This document shows, piece after piece, positions 1 to 11,744 of a DNA stretch of 64,000 nt. Source of the DNA: Diploscapter coronatus. Lineage: Eukaryota; Nematoda; Chromadorea; Rhabditida; Rhabditidae. Numbering within the stretch: the first letter of the stretch is position 1; each line of letters starts with the position of its first letter. The stretch lies in the NCBI GenBank assembly GCA_964036155.1, contig OZ038422.1:27861201-27925200 (forward strand), written 5' to 3'. The translations under genes were made by a program, and so were the position numbers. The notes beneath the pieces were generated by a model. That model was not told the DNA's origin and ran no database searches. It saw only the letters and a list, made by a program, of their open reading frames with translations.

Positions 1-492
1 CTTCTATCTCTATACAAAATTGTCGAAAGTAAAAGAAAGGAATTAGATAGGAACCTCAACGCGAATGGTGTGGACGGTGTTCTCCTGCTTTTCCGATTGG
101 ACCTGATAGGTGCCGCTCATCGAGCCGATTCTCTCCTTCCATCTGTCGGTTTCCTTTCTTTTCTGCTGGTCGAGCTCGTTGAAGAGGTCGGCGAATTTGC
201 GGACGTCGATTTCATCCTCGTTGCCAAAGCGAGTCATCAGATCACGCAGTTTGTATCCGGGAACGTCAATTCCAAGAACGTGAAGCGCGGTGCCAACGTC
301 GGACTTCGGAATGAAGCCGTGACCATCTTCGGATACCTGGGAATAGAATTAAAAAATATATATTTATATAGTTTTGTTAAAAATAAAAAAGTCGAATTTT
401 AAAAATTAGACTATTTTTTAAATTAAAAAGTTTCAAATGCTCACTGTTCGAATTTGCTCGTGCAGATCGGCCAACTGCTCTTGGGACAGCAT
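1..492 (-). CDS. Plastin/fimbrin (actin bundler), N-terminal EF-hand part, partial
   Basis: The 5' end of an actin-bundling plastin/fimbrin; the actin-binding calponin-homology repeats would lie beyond the left edge. Exons on the minus strand: 445-492 (MLSQEQLADLHEQIRT), 55-336, and a third starting at 3 (intron 4-54, acceptor AGATAG, continuing RVE-K). The EF-hand pair reads GHGFIP...VPGYKLRDL...IDVRKFADLF; PGYK(L/V)R plus the run into TVHTIRVE(K) is characteristic of plastin N-termini. Both Ca-binding loops look degenerate: first loop S at position 1 and D at 12, second loop R at 1 and K at 12. The start ATG is at 490-492. Known family: EF-hands confer calcium control on bundling. Inferred: calcium control may be weak here. 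Confident about the family, less about the exact join to the third exon. Confidence 0.8.
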
Positions 493-3400
493 TTGAAATT
501 TTCGGGGGCTGAATTTGACTCGGACTGACGGTGGTCGAATGAGCAAGTCGAACGCCCTAAAATTTTCTCTTAAAAATTAGCATATTGCGGGCTTAAAATC
601 GAAAATTTACCCAGAAACGAGAAAAATCAAGAGAGCAATATAAATCTTGAATTAGCCAGAAATTATTGTGAAGAAAGGTAACGAATCAAGATTTTTTCAG
701 AAAAAAATAGAGAAAAGTTTGAGAAATTAAAGAAAAATGCCCAACCGATCAATGATAAACTGATCAATCAAGAGTGTGATTATGAATCAGACGCATTTGG
801 AGAAAAGCCGAGTCACCTTCCTGTTGAAAAACGTGAGTCACATCGATTTTTTCGGAAAACAACCCATGAATCAACAGAGAAAGAGAGCAGAGTCACACTT
901 GAAACTTTGAAACAATCGTGCTTTTTCAATTGAAAAACGACACGAGAGGATGACCAGACCGGTTTAAATGGGATACTAGCCAATTAACTAAAAATATGAA
1001 GTAATTAAAGTAATTAAATTTGAAAAAGGGAGATTTCAAAAGCATATTGACGTCATCGATTTGAAAGCCCGCCAAGCGGAAAACTGCAAAGACAGGGCAT
1101 AGAGGTTGAATCCAAGACTTGGAAATGTCAAAAAGAAGGTAAAAATTAACCTTCAAACAGAGCTCGCGAAAATTTTCGAGAAAAGTCGAAAATGCGGCTT
1201 TTCTCCAGGGAAAGTAATCAAATAATCGACGAAAATGCCATCTATGAAATTTTTTGCTGATAATAGAAAATAAGCAAGGCTGCCTTCTCAAGTTTTATCA
1301 GCAAAATCAGTGCCTACATCAGATTTTACGGCCCAATTACGGAGTTGTAGCTCTATTAAGTGGGGAAACTTATACGCTTGAAGCAGCAAAAAATTTGTTT
1401 CTCTACCGCACTTTCGCTAGGAAAGTCTGAAGATTTAGACGTCCTCATAGACATAAAAATCGAAACCGGAGATGTGTAATGGTTTAGGGCGTTTTTCCGA
1501 GTAATACCGGATAATTTTCTAGTTGCAGAAGCTTCTTGAAGATGGGGAAAAATTCGACGAAAATGAGCGCGCGCGCGTGGAGATGATTTTGGAGGTAAAA
1601 ACGAAGACATTTTGTCGTTCTGCCCTAGACTCTCCCGATTTCCTCAGTCTCTAGAAAATTTTCCTCCCACCCCTGCTGCCTTTCATCGCTTACCGCCTAA
1701 GCGCCTTTTCTTGGCGCGGTCGCAAAATATCACGGTTAAAGAAATAGCGAAAGACTGGAAAATATGGAGAGGAAAAGATGCAAAAATGGAAATATTAGGA
1801 AAGTTTTAGAGAGCGAAGAACTTAGAAAAGCTGAAACCGTGTGCAAACGCGCGCATGGGAAAATTCAAGCGCCCGACGGTCTTCAAGCAAAGGGAATCAA
1901 AATCATAATACCCCCAGAGATTGAACTGAATTGATGAAATTCATGGAATTTTGATGAAGATCGTGTATAAAGATGATAAAAAATGTGTTTCCCTAATTTT
2001 TGCTCAAATTTAATTAAAAATGATGAAAATTCGGTATTTCCTTATCAAAAATCGATTCCAAGGAATCACAATGAGGAAAATGACAATAAATGTTGACAGG
2101 GACCGATATCGAAAATGTGGCAATCGCTCGGAGAAAAGAAAGGCAAATATTACGGAAAAGGCGCCGGTCGAGGCCTGATCGAAATATCATTGAATTTCTA
2201 TAGACGGGATAGAAAAATGCCAGATCAATCCGAAAATTTGGCTCACAATGCCCGATTTTGGAAAATCCGACAATTTTAGAGAAACGTTTTTGAACGTTTT
2301 GAACAAAGTAGAGATAAATTTGAAGAACAAGAAATCAAGGGTAGCCCTGTTAGGGAGAAATCAATTTGCCTACTCACAGTCTTCGGTTTGGTTTGAGGGC
2401 GACTATTTTTGGCGGAAATTTGAACAGTGCCCTGCCAGGGTTCTCATTCATGTGGACAAGGACGCAGAGGAAGAACATATTCGACCTCCGTCTGACTGTC
2501 TGCGCTCTCTCCTATTCGCATAATTTCTCCGAAATTCGACCAATTTCAATTGACGCGCTTTGGGGGACGAGTCATGGCTGGAAGGAGAGAAAGAGGAGAG
2601 AAAGATAGGAGATAGCCCTAACCCTTTCTGGGAAAATGATGACTCACTCAAACATAAAGCTTACCGAGGAATTTCAAAATCGATAGAAATTTACGGATTA
2701 CGAAATTACGATGATAGTAAACATTTGAGTGGCATAATAAAGAGTGACTGAAAAGTTCATTCATTAAATTCTCATCTTTAATCTATCGGATAATTTTAAA
2801 ATTTTATGGTAGTAAAATTTGACTAATCTAAGAATTTGTTGAGCCGCGGGAAATTGGAAGAAAGTACTTGCTTCTTCGCAGAACACGCTGAATAAACAAA
2901 AACAACTGCAAGGGGGAGAGGAGGAGGTGAGAGAAATAGGACATTAGTCAGACCTCGGACCGGGGTGGAAGAATGGTGGTGGGAAAAAGCGAAATTGAGG
3001 TTAGCCTCTTGGGGGCGAGTCTGGACTGTTCTTTGCAAATCGAGCTGATTGTCGTTTTAGACTGCGAATACTTTTCCCCCAAAATAGCAAAGGATGGGAG
3101 ATAGATTTTGGGGGTAACGCATTCGTTATTGAGAATAAATATTGGGAACTTGGAAGTGATCAACTTCGCGACTTCATAACAATAAACTAGAAGGTTGGCT
3201 CATAATCTCGAAATATTTTTTGCTGATAGAATATCAGAGTAGATCCAGCGAAATTATCGTCCAATGCAAGAGATAGACGAAAGAAGGATAGGCTCTTCTC
3301 TATCCGAGCCCTAAATATGCTGTTTCGTCAAGGCGCTAAGTTGTCAATTTTCCCAATAACTCTAGGGTTTGTAGCGCGTTATGAGGAGATAGATAAATGA

Positions 3401-4688
3401 AACGGTTAAGTGAACGAGATTTTCATCGATGGATTCGTGGCGAAAAAGTCATGGAAATGGCTAGGATTTGGTGTGGTGGATTGGACAGCTTCTTTGCAGG
3501 ATTTGCAACTGGTTTCCTCGCGGCCGTCCGAGGGTTTTTTCGCCGATTTCTAATTGTTTTGTGCTGTTTTCGGAAGCGACCGTCAAGTGGGTGGGTGGAG
3601 GGATTCGACGCTGCGAGGAGAAGAAGCGAGGGGATAAGACATCGACGTTGGAAAGCATAATTGAAGCAGTGACATCCAAATTCAAAGATCTACATATTCA
3701 TATCTGTGATTTGGATTTCGACTCTAATATAGAGTCCGACCTTTTAAATTTGAATATCCAATGGAAAAGTGATCAACATTGAATATTCTGATCAGTCATT
3801 TTTTTCGAATGAAGTGATCACGATGATTTGGGATTCTTTCTTACAAAAAAAAAACAAACTTATAGATGACGCGGACGCTCGTAGCCGCCGATTTTGAACG
3901 TCCACTTGGGGGGTTTTTCTACAATCATTGCCCACAGATAATTTGTCAGCTTGACTTTTTTCATTTTTATTTTTGTCGATTTATTTTTTTTGCGAATTTT
4001 ATAGATTTGCCTATATCAGGTCAACGACTATTGATTTTAGCAACTTCGGAAAAAATAGCGAACATTATTGAAGAAATTCGCGAAAAATGATGAACATTTA
4101 AAAAAAAAAAATGAAAATAAAACAATGAATAAGAGGAACACAACGCGATTTACACTCACTGTCGAGTGTCTTTTTGAGATTTTATTTTTCATCGGTTTTG
4201 AAAGGAAGAATCGCATGTGTGTGATGGCATTTTTATTCGAGTCCATCTTCCTTTTTCCTGCAAATAAAAGTGCACACATTTCCTGGGAAGAGATGACTAA
4301 ACCTAAATCAATCAGCTTGTGAACGATATAAACAGAGATCTCTACCATATGGTGACTCATTTAGATAAGTGAGTAAACAATGATTCTACACATTCTTAGA
4401 ATCGCTGCAAATAATCGTGATACAATGGATAGATTACCACAATTTCGTACATCCAATTTTCCCGCCAAAGCAATCCATTCATCGAGAAAGCATGAAATGG
4501 TTGCTATGGCTACCAAGCCTGAAACCATGCCAAATATGCCCACCCAAAGATCAATTTGGTAATACCGATGGTTTATGGACGAGTCGAGGGACTATTTATT
4601 TTGGTATTTACTGGTATTAGCCCTATTCACTTGGCTGTGCGTCTTTATCGCCCAAATTTCCTTGTTCATTGGTAAAATTCGATAGGAA
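493..4688. other. Intergenic, no supported gene
   Basis: About 4.2 kb between the divergently transcribed plastin and TMEM231 genes, so it should contain both promoters. It holds several open frames of 60-107 codons on both strands, but none shows a splice-compatible gene structure, a recognisable domain or convincing codon use. A short GC-dinucleotide run lies near 1568, and a small hairpin (GACTCTAATATAGAGTC) near 3720-3736. I see nothing else I can support. Confidence 0.5.
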
Positions 4689-5849
4689 ATGTCGATTCCA
4701 ATTGTATTTCGTGCGGTAATTCTTAAAGATTCCATATTTTTCCGAGGGAAAGTTGAAGTTTAGCCAGTTTATCGCATTTTTCGTGCTTCATCAACCTCGA
4801 TGGAGTATTGGATCGTGGCTTTCATATCGATTTTACGTTTTCTGCTACCTTTCATCATCATATTCATGACCAGGGTAAGTCCGTAAAAATACAATTTGTA
4901 ACCTCGTGGCATAGGCAAGATAATGTAGTTTCTTAATATTCTTTTTCTTGATTGAGTCTATAAATCGCCTTAAGAATCCTATGAATATCGCCTTTCAATT
5001 AAGGGCGTCTGGAAGAAAGATGGAACTTTTCGGGAGACTCCGAAAGTTGACTTCGCTAACGACTATCTCATCGTGGCTGAAGGAATCAATAGCTATGCCC
5101 TATCCAGCACTTTTCTAGTGCTTAATTCAGCAGAATTTGAAAATTTCTCTCCAGCACAGGTCTTTACAAGCAGGAATGGAAATTGGGTAACAGTATTTGA
5201 CAAATCTTCATAGTTTTCGATTTTAGATGAATATTCTTCTAACTATGGATCGGAAGAACGTAACTTCAACTTCCCTGACTTATATCCTGCCATTCACTTA
5301 TCGATTGGACTATCATAGCGCTGTCGAGGTATTCGGAAATTGTCGTTATTTTTAAAATACTGGCAAATTCAGGCCCAACTAGTCCTGACCGATTCAATCC
5401 ACATTGACGAGTCAACTTCAAGAGTTAAGGTTATTGGAAGATTATCAATAGATCAGAGGAAACCATTATTGTCGAAAATGACGATCAACACTATTGAAAA
5501 GGCGTCTTCATCTCTAGAAGACTATCTCCCAGATCAAATTATCCGGAAGAGTTTTGAGCAGGATATCGCCTTAACATTGAAGAGGCAGGTTTCCACGAAA
5601 TTAAAAAGTGCTACATGCAATTTTAGACCCCACATATCACTCCATTCATCGATCTCGAATTCCTTGACTTTGGACCTTCAGCTTCTAATCGCCGAGGACG
5701 AGTTCATCTACAAGACAGATTTCTGGGAGTTAATAAAATGGGCCTGGATACAGTATTTTTCGGTCTTCGTGATAGTTTATCTGATCACAGAGAAATTCTT
5801 GGAGAGCGTTCTTTCCAGCATCGAACCTACTATTGAGAAATTGTCCTAA
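4689..5849 (+). CDS. tmem-231: TMEM231, ciliary transition-zone membrane protein
   Basis: Five exons: 4689-4715, 4764-4874, 5004-5186, 5227-5328, 5373-5849, all introns phase 0, 299 residues (human about 316). The N-terminus has the family order: short head with HPV-like PVYRIFRAS, first transmembrane helix (WIVAFISILRFLLPFIIIF), then GVWKK...FRETPKVDF matching the conserved GFWLK...EEQPTVRF. The C-terminus, FWELIKWAWIQYFSVFVIVYLITEKF, aligns with the conserved FWEMVKFAWVQYVSILLIF second helix. The extracellular part between the helices is cysteine-poor. Known role: a component of the MKS/B9 complex that gates membrane-protein entry to cilia; in worms this means sensory neurons. A polyadenylation signal AATAAA lies at 5862-5867. 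The first exon is short and rests on the alignment with the family N-terminus. Confidence 0.88.
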
Positions 5850-6030
5850 TCTTTCAGTTTTAATAAAATTTTCTAGAAATCGTGACTTGGATCAGCTATT
5901 CTGCATGCAAATTATGCAATGCAATGCAATGTTTGTTTGAAAATTTGCATAGGCGTGATTTGGGGGTTGGTCTGGGAGTTAGGTCAATAGAGCTTCAATC
6001 CTCCGATCTTCATCTTACTCAATCCACATC

Positions 6031-7116
6031 ATGACGATACTCGTATTTTATCTGATATCTATAAGCTTCTATTCAACTTATGCATGGATGCCTCATCATA
6101 TCGGTAAATTTGGCATCCATTTTTCAAGGGTAAACATTTCAGATGAAACTGACAAGACCTACACCTGCCATTGTATTCTGAAGGACGGCCCTCTGCCAGT
6201 AGAAACTTCGATTCCGCTCCCTCCTCAGCCCAAAATGGGGCTCTCACCCTTGTACCCACTTTTAATTAGGCATTTTGGAAACTGCAAGAACACAAGAAAG
6301 CTCACGTGTTCCTCCCGCATTCATCCCGAGTCGGCTCCGCTGCGGGTTCGACTCGAGACGAATGCGGGAAGGACACGTGAACTTTTCTCTGTGAATACAT
6401 AACTCAGGACAAGTGTATGAAAAAGGATATTGTATCCTACCCTTTCCAACTCAATTTTTCCTAAATTTGTACTATACTGTCCTACGATTTCCAAATAGCT
6501 TCGAATTGCCATAAAAAGTGCAACTTTGGAAAAATTTAAGCCCCTCGGATTTTCTGAATCCAGAAGAATATCCTCCACACTATCTTGCTTTGCTGCATCA
6601 GAGATTTGAAAGACCCGCTGAAGAGGTTCAAAAGTTAACAATTCCTCAAAAATAGATAACTCTAGCCTACTCTATTGGAGCGGATCAGAAGTCTCTTTTT
6701 CATGACGTCAACGCAACCTCCGAATCAGGATTTCTTAACGCAGGTCCGAAAGCTTTTTTATAAGTAGTAGGGTAAAATCGGATAAACTACGTCATTATAA
6801 AATGATGCAGATTGAAAACGTAGTTTCGTTTATTACTTTAATTAATTAACGTCCGAAAAGTGAGATGATTTGAACGAAAAAGCTATTTTAGGATGACTAT
6901 CCAGTACACGAAGCGATAGTCGGCATGGGCCGGAGGATCCTCAGGAAATACGTCGCGAAAATTCGTATTCATTTGAAAACTAACGATTTTTTGACTGTTT
7001 CATTTTCAGAGAGGGAGCTAAACTTTTTCGACAAGTTTGATTGCGCCTGCGAGGGAGAGTTTATCGATGTTTTCAACGCCAAAACCTATTTGACTCTAAA
7101 AATTGAACATGACTAA
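6031..7116 (+). CDS. Small, probably secreted protein; exon structure unresolved
   Basis: A coding signal I cannot fully join. At 6031 an ATG opens a signal peptide (MTILVFYLISISFYSTYAW). A 39-nt intron (about 6104-6142, GTAAAT...TTTCAG) would join it to DETDKTYTCHCILKDG, cysteine-containing and resembling the start of a nematode transthyretin-like domain; without that splice the frame runs to 6402. A second coding block lies at about 6892-7116: acceptor TTTTAG, then DDYPVHEAIVGMGRRIL, a 45-nt intron (about 6962-7006) and QRELNFFDKFDCACEGEF ending at the stop 7116. The linking exon(s) between 6200 and 6890 are not clear; the piece at 6297-6360 (KLTCSS...LRVRLET) may belong. It could be a degraded gene. 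It lies 181 nt after the TMEM231 stop, but I see no trans-splice site before it. Confidence 0.4.
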
Positions 7117-7317
7117 TTTCTTCTCCTCATTTTTTTCGTAAAGTGTTACAAGTAGTTCAATTTTGCAGAAACTTGTGTTTAATTCCATAACTTTCGTGCA
7201 ATTTAAAAGTGGATACAATAAAGATTTGTTTCAGAATTTCCAATGCACAGCATTTGTTTTTGTGGTCTACAAGACGGATACAAATCTGCTCAGCAACAAT
7301 AATACTTTAACTCTTAA

Positions 7318-8350
7318 ATATCATGTTTAGTACGTGGATATTTCAAAGAATCCAGGTACTGAGTCAGTGACGATAATCCTGTATGAACTTTATATTTTTC
7401 TAATAAAAATTTTATTTCATCATTTAGACTAAACTCGTATTATTTACTACAATCCAAACTTAGAATTCTAAAAAAGAGATTAGTGGAATTCAAAAAATTC
7501 TAGTTTTATTTGAAGGAACTGACGGATATATCTCATTTTCTATGCACTCATTGAGATTTCAACCATCAATACTCGTGCTGACAATTCGCTAAATTCATCC
7601 AGACCTCATAAAAACTATCCCGATAAATAGGCTGCATACGTTATCATGAATTTTCACTTCCGCATCTAAAAATAACAAGTTTTCATGAAGTACGACAAAC
7701 CGTATTCGCTCGTTAAATTGGCAACCTTGAAAAATAGTTACATCGTTACATACAATCAGGGATTAAAAGTTTAGACCAGGACCTGAACCTGGTTTTTCAG
7801 GTCCAGTCCGGCCCAGGCTTAGGTTTTGAGAGCATCCAGATCCAGGTCCAGGTCGGCATTTGGGCCAAACTTTTAAGCCCGATCATGTTTGGTACGTGAA
7901 TATTTCGAAGAATTCAAGTACTGAGACAGTAATGATAATCTTGCAAGAACTTTTATATTTTCTAATGAATTTTATTTTACCATTTAGGCTAAACTCATTG
8001 TAAATTACACAAGTATGCTTTATCATAATCCGAATTTGAAATTCGAAAGAAAAAGATTAGTGAAATTCAAGGAATTCTATTGTCTGATTTGAAAGAATTG
8101 GGCGAGCATGTCTTATTTTCAATGCACCCATTGAAATTTCAACCACTGATACTTGTGTTGATAATCCGCTAAATTCATCCAGACCTTTATAAAAAAAACT
8201 GTCCCGATAAATAGGTTGGCTGCATATGTTATCGTCACGAATTTTCATTTTCGCATCTCAAAAATGACAAATTTTCATGAAGTACGACAAACCGTATTCG
8301 CTCGTTAAATTGGCAACCTTGAAAAATAGTTGCATCGTTACATACGATAT
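7318..8350. repeat. Diverged tandem duplication of about 450 bp
   Basis: Copy A (about 7318-7757) and copy B (about 7881-8350) are recognisably the same sequence in the same order. They share blocks such as TACTGAGWCAGTRATGATAATC, GCTAAATTCATCCAGACCT and CCCGATAAATAGG, with many substitutions and small indels elsewhere. The last stretch of each copy, from TTTTCATGAAGTACGACAAA through GGCAACCTTGAAAAATAGTT, is essentially identical over some 60 bp. An inverted-repeat element (7759-7880) sits exactly between the copies. No reading frame is preserved in both copies, so this looks like repeat DNA rather than a duplicated gene. Confidence 0.75.
7759..7880. mobile_element. Palindromic MITE-like element
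   Basis: About 120 bp with imperfect inverted ends: left GGGATTAAAAGTTTAGACC, right (reverse complement) GGGCTTAAAAGTTTGGCCC. The inside is rich in CCAGGACCTG / CAGGTCCAG motifs that pair with each other, so the whole unit can fold into one hairpin. It is too short to code for anything. The composition (G+C-rich arms in AT-rich surroundings) is like small foldback repeats seen in worm genomes; this is inference, without a database match. Confidence 0.6.
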
Positions 8351-8429
8351 AATATGAAAAAAGAATCTATGACCTATTATTCTCGATAATATTTCATATG
8401 CAACTAAGTAACGATGCGTCTATTTTTTC
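8319..8429. mobile_element. Short TIR element (MITE-like)
   Basis: Inverted ends: left core TTGAAAAATAGTTGCATCG at 8319-8337, and right end whose reverse complement reads TTGAAAAAATAGACGCATCG, together about 22 of 24 matches through GTTAC. The internal sequence is AT-rich and non-coding. The same left end occurs at about 7729-7750 (truncated) and a related element lies at about 50711-50812. Confidence 0.6.
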
Positions 8430-8707
8430 AAATTGGCGCTAATTTTGGTCGTACCAAAAAATACACATTCGAATTTCAATTTTTGTGCGTTGTAGCCATC
8501 TTACTCCAAATTTTCTTTCTCAGAATCATGATCTTGGAGAATTTGTCGCTTGTTTTCCAGATAGGTTATCCATTAGGCTATTTTTTATGAAAGGTAGGTA
8601 ATCTTTAGGACAATAAGTGTCTAGATATATAAATAATTTACTCGGGTGACTAGATTATTTGTGTCAAAAATTTTCCAGAATATTCTTGTTTTTCAGTATT
8701 TGCCGAA

Positions 8708-10203
8708 ATGATCGTTCTTCAAGATCATCATATCGCAGCGCTATGCGTATTTTTGGTAGGTCAAATGGTTTTCAGAGAAGATGAAGATTACATTTCAGGT
8801 TTCTTCCTGTGGAATGACAGCAAATTGGTTCATTACCATATTCATTCGTCGATTGAAGTCCCTTCAGGTTACTACCATATAGTATTTTTGGTAACAAGCC
8901 CATTTTCAGAACCCGTTTGGATGGCTGACTGGGAGTCAAGCGATTGGAGAGGCTGTGCACAATTCCCTGTTCTGTCTTTATTTTGTGCCGATGGTATTCT
9001 TGTAAGCATATTTATTTCGAATATTTTTTCAAAAATAATAACCAAAATATGCTAATTTCAGCGACATAGAATGGATGAAAGAGTACTCTCGTCACTGCGG
9101 TCACGTCCTCTTGATTTGCTATGACATCACCATTTACAGTCATTTATTCATTTCACTCAATAGAATGTGTGCAATCTTCTTCCCGTTGAAATACAATCGA
9201 ATTTTCAGCTATCGTAAGAAACCTGAAGTTTTTTTTCTAATTTAATATTTTTGACTAAGGCAACACTATGACGGCAATAGTCATTTCATGGATTCTAGCC
9301 ATTGTACCCTCATTTTACTTTTATGTTTATGGCAAGTCTTGTAAAATTAATGAGACTAAATTTTGTATAAGTTCAGAAGACTGCAAATTTCTCTATGCAA
9401 GCGATTTCTATCATTTCGTCTTTACAACAACTCCCGTCTGTTTATTCATAACTTGGGTAGGTACATTTTACCTTTTTCAAAATATTGCCAAGTTCAGTAC
9501 ACCGACTTCCTAAAATATGTCTCGATAGTCGTGATTATCTGCGTTCTCGACATTATAACTGTTGCAAGGGTTCATTTCGCAAGATTAGCTGTAAGTAAAA
9601 AAATCCTTGAAGAAAAATGATCTAATCTTTAGATGGCCAGCACTACATCAACTCAAAGCTCCAAAAAAAGAAAGGGAGATGAGATCAATTTCTTGAAACA
9701 AGTGGTTTTTTCGTCTTTCAAAATTTCTATATTTTTTCTAGGCCTGTCTACAAGCTGCAGTATTCGTGTGCGAGCTTATCACTTATTTCATTTTGGAAGC
9801 CAAGGTCCAGGACAAGTGGAGCAAGTTTTTTCTCTCGACTGTAGCTTGGGTATTCGTGCATTGTTCTGATGGTACGGGTCGTCAAATTCCAGTCATTTTC
9901 AAAATGAACCAAATTTTAGGCTTTATCACGATCATATTCAACCGCGAGTTCCGCACTGTCATTCCTTGTGCATGCATGAAAAAATCAGCTCAAATAGGTA
10001 CTACCCGTGATTCAGCACACCGTATGATTAAACTCGTAATTCGAAGTCTTTGAAAAACTGAATTCAATTTAGCCCCAGCTGGAAACATGTTCACCGTTTC
10101 TTCATCCAAATCCAGAGTCACTGATAGCATTGCGAAGAATATCGAAAACTATGAAGTATACGGAGCGAATACTCATGGTTCGGCGTACTCTAGACAAGAC
10201 TAG
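8708..10203 (+). CDS. Serpentine chemoreceptor, srx-like 7TM GPCR
   Basis: Ten exons: 8708-8755, 8799-8867, 8910-9001, 9062-9213, 9260-9456, 9498-9590, 9633-9701, 9742-9871, 9920-9997, 10073-10203; every phase closes, giving 352 residues. Family landmarks in order: TM1 VSSCGMTANWF, then NPFGWLTGSQAIGEAVH, YDITIYSHLFISLNRMCAIFFPLKYN after TM3 (the position of the DRY motif), an extracellular cysteine loop, KQACLQAAVFVCEL in TM6, and DGFITIIFNREFR closing TM7. These are typical of the nematode srx class, orphan chemoreceptors mostly expressed in ciliated sensory neurons. The cytoplasmic tail is basic and serine-rich. Polyadenylation signal AATAAA at 10338-10343. The family is secure; the ligand and one-to-one orthologue are unknown. 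Confidence 0.88.
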
Positions 10204-10395
10204 CGTAATTTTAAGTTGAATAACATCATTACATCATGACACAACACATAGGAAAAATAATGCCATTTCTTGCGGATTAAAAGTAATCAAGATTAAAAAA
10301 TTTCACAATTTCGTTTTACATTCATTTATTTGGCCGTAATAAATATTTGTCTTGTTAAGTCGGCGAGAATATTTAGACGTTTTTTTTCCTGAAAC

Positions 10396-11744
10396 TCAAG
10401 CCAGTTGATTGTTTTCAACAGATCTGCTCGTCCGTTCGACTCTACAATTTTTGTAGACCGTCAGCTGCGTCGGCTCGGAGATCGTATTTGCGCGTTCGGG
10501 GAACTGAGGGCGCAAGATCTGAAAATTTATTCATCGTTACGAGTCCGAACTCGTACTTGATTAGACAATTCAGAAATAACACGATATTTTACAACGGGAC
10601 TATCCTTCTTTAAACCCAATCTTTCCAATAACCATTTGTCACATCATTTTGTCAGACACGAAGTTTAGTATTTCCAAATTATCCTTTACTAGACCTGGAA
10701 ACTACAGACGAGCTCTTTCGAGATGTCCAGAATCGCCGCCGCATCGTCGAACTGACCTAAAGAGCTCTGGACATTTTATGCCAGTCGATACGACCAAACC
10801 GCAGTAATGGGGTGCACTGAAAAATGGTCATCATTTTGCAGAAATTTTGAAGGTCAATTCTAGCTGCAGAGAATTCGTTCGCTGACTAGCGCCGCCAGAG
10901 GCATCATAGAGAACACGTCTTAGTAGACCATGAATAGACGAGGATTGCTGAAGCGCCGTACGATGTCCTCGTAGAACCTGAAGGCATTTCTTAGAAGAAT
11001 GATTTTCATCATTTCACAAACCCATAGATCCGATTGACGGTCGGCGTCTCATGGTTGCCCCTCAGCAATAGGAAGTTCAGCGAGTACTTCAGTTTGATAG
11101 CGAAAAGGAACGAGATCGTCGCGATGCTCCAATCGCCTCTGGAAGAAAGTCACAACCGAGGATTTTCGAAGATTTTTTATTCGGTAAGTTGTCAAATTTC
11201 CCATTTCGCAACTTATGAAATGGAAGAAAGAACTTTCCTATTCTCTTCTAAACCTGAATGATAATTCTCCAAATTGCCAAATTGCTCACTTTTCAAATAT
11301 CCTATTTCCGTACCTATCGATGTAGTCGCCGATAAAGAGATAGTTGACTTTGGGCGGCCAGCCGACGATGCTGAAGAGCCGAATGAGATCTGAGAATTGA
11401 CCGTGAATGTCTCCTGTCACGTAAACTGGCGCCGTCAGCTCGAGCATCATCGGCTCGTTCTTGAGCTTGATGCCGACTAGGAGGTTCAGGTTGACGAGTT
11501 CCTGGAATTTCTCGATTATTTTAATAAATTTTTCGATTCTTTTCAGGGGTGAAAAGCATTGTCTTTGACGTTAGAGTGCAGAAATTCTTTTTCTTTGAGG
11601 CTTTAAAATTCGAATCCTTGCCTCTTCAGTGATGGTGCTGGTGATTCCGGTGCCTGGTTTGCCGATGTTCATGAGTCGTTTGAGGATGCTGTCGAGGTTG
11701 ACAGCCGCGTCCGGAAAGATCTCCGACCTCTGCTCCGTCGTCAT
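10396..11744 (-). pseudogene. PP1-type Ser/Thr phosphatase, damaged: catalytic core exon(s) missing
   Basis: Reading 3' to 5' on the plus strand: exon 1 11622-11744 (ATG; VNLDSILKRLM), exon 2 11314-11501 ([20 protein letters not shown]...GDYIDR), exon 3 11022-11138 ([18 protein letters not shown]), exon 4 from 10977 down (FYEDIVRRFSNPRLFM), then fragments (S)APHYCG, QFDDAAAILDISKELVCSFQ and ILRPQFPERANTIS, ending at TGA 10396-10398. GDIHG, GDYIDRG and RGNHE are intact. But exon 4 contains TAA at 10920-10922 and TAG at 10860-10862, and about 95 residues expected between the C-C-HGG motif and LFSAPNYC, including two metal-binding histidines (HGG and RAHQ), are absent. Intron 1 would use a GC donor. 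Either a pseudogene of a sperm-type PP1 expansion or an assembly defect. Confidence 0.75.

Noticed and set aside
3397..3782. Overlapping plus-strand frames rich in Arg and Phe
   Set aside because: Open in two frames at once, with no splice partners or domain pattern.
8057..8248. Minus-strand 63-codon frame in duplicate copy B
   Set aside because: Copy A of the same duplicated sequence has stops at the matching positions, so the frame is not conserved.
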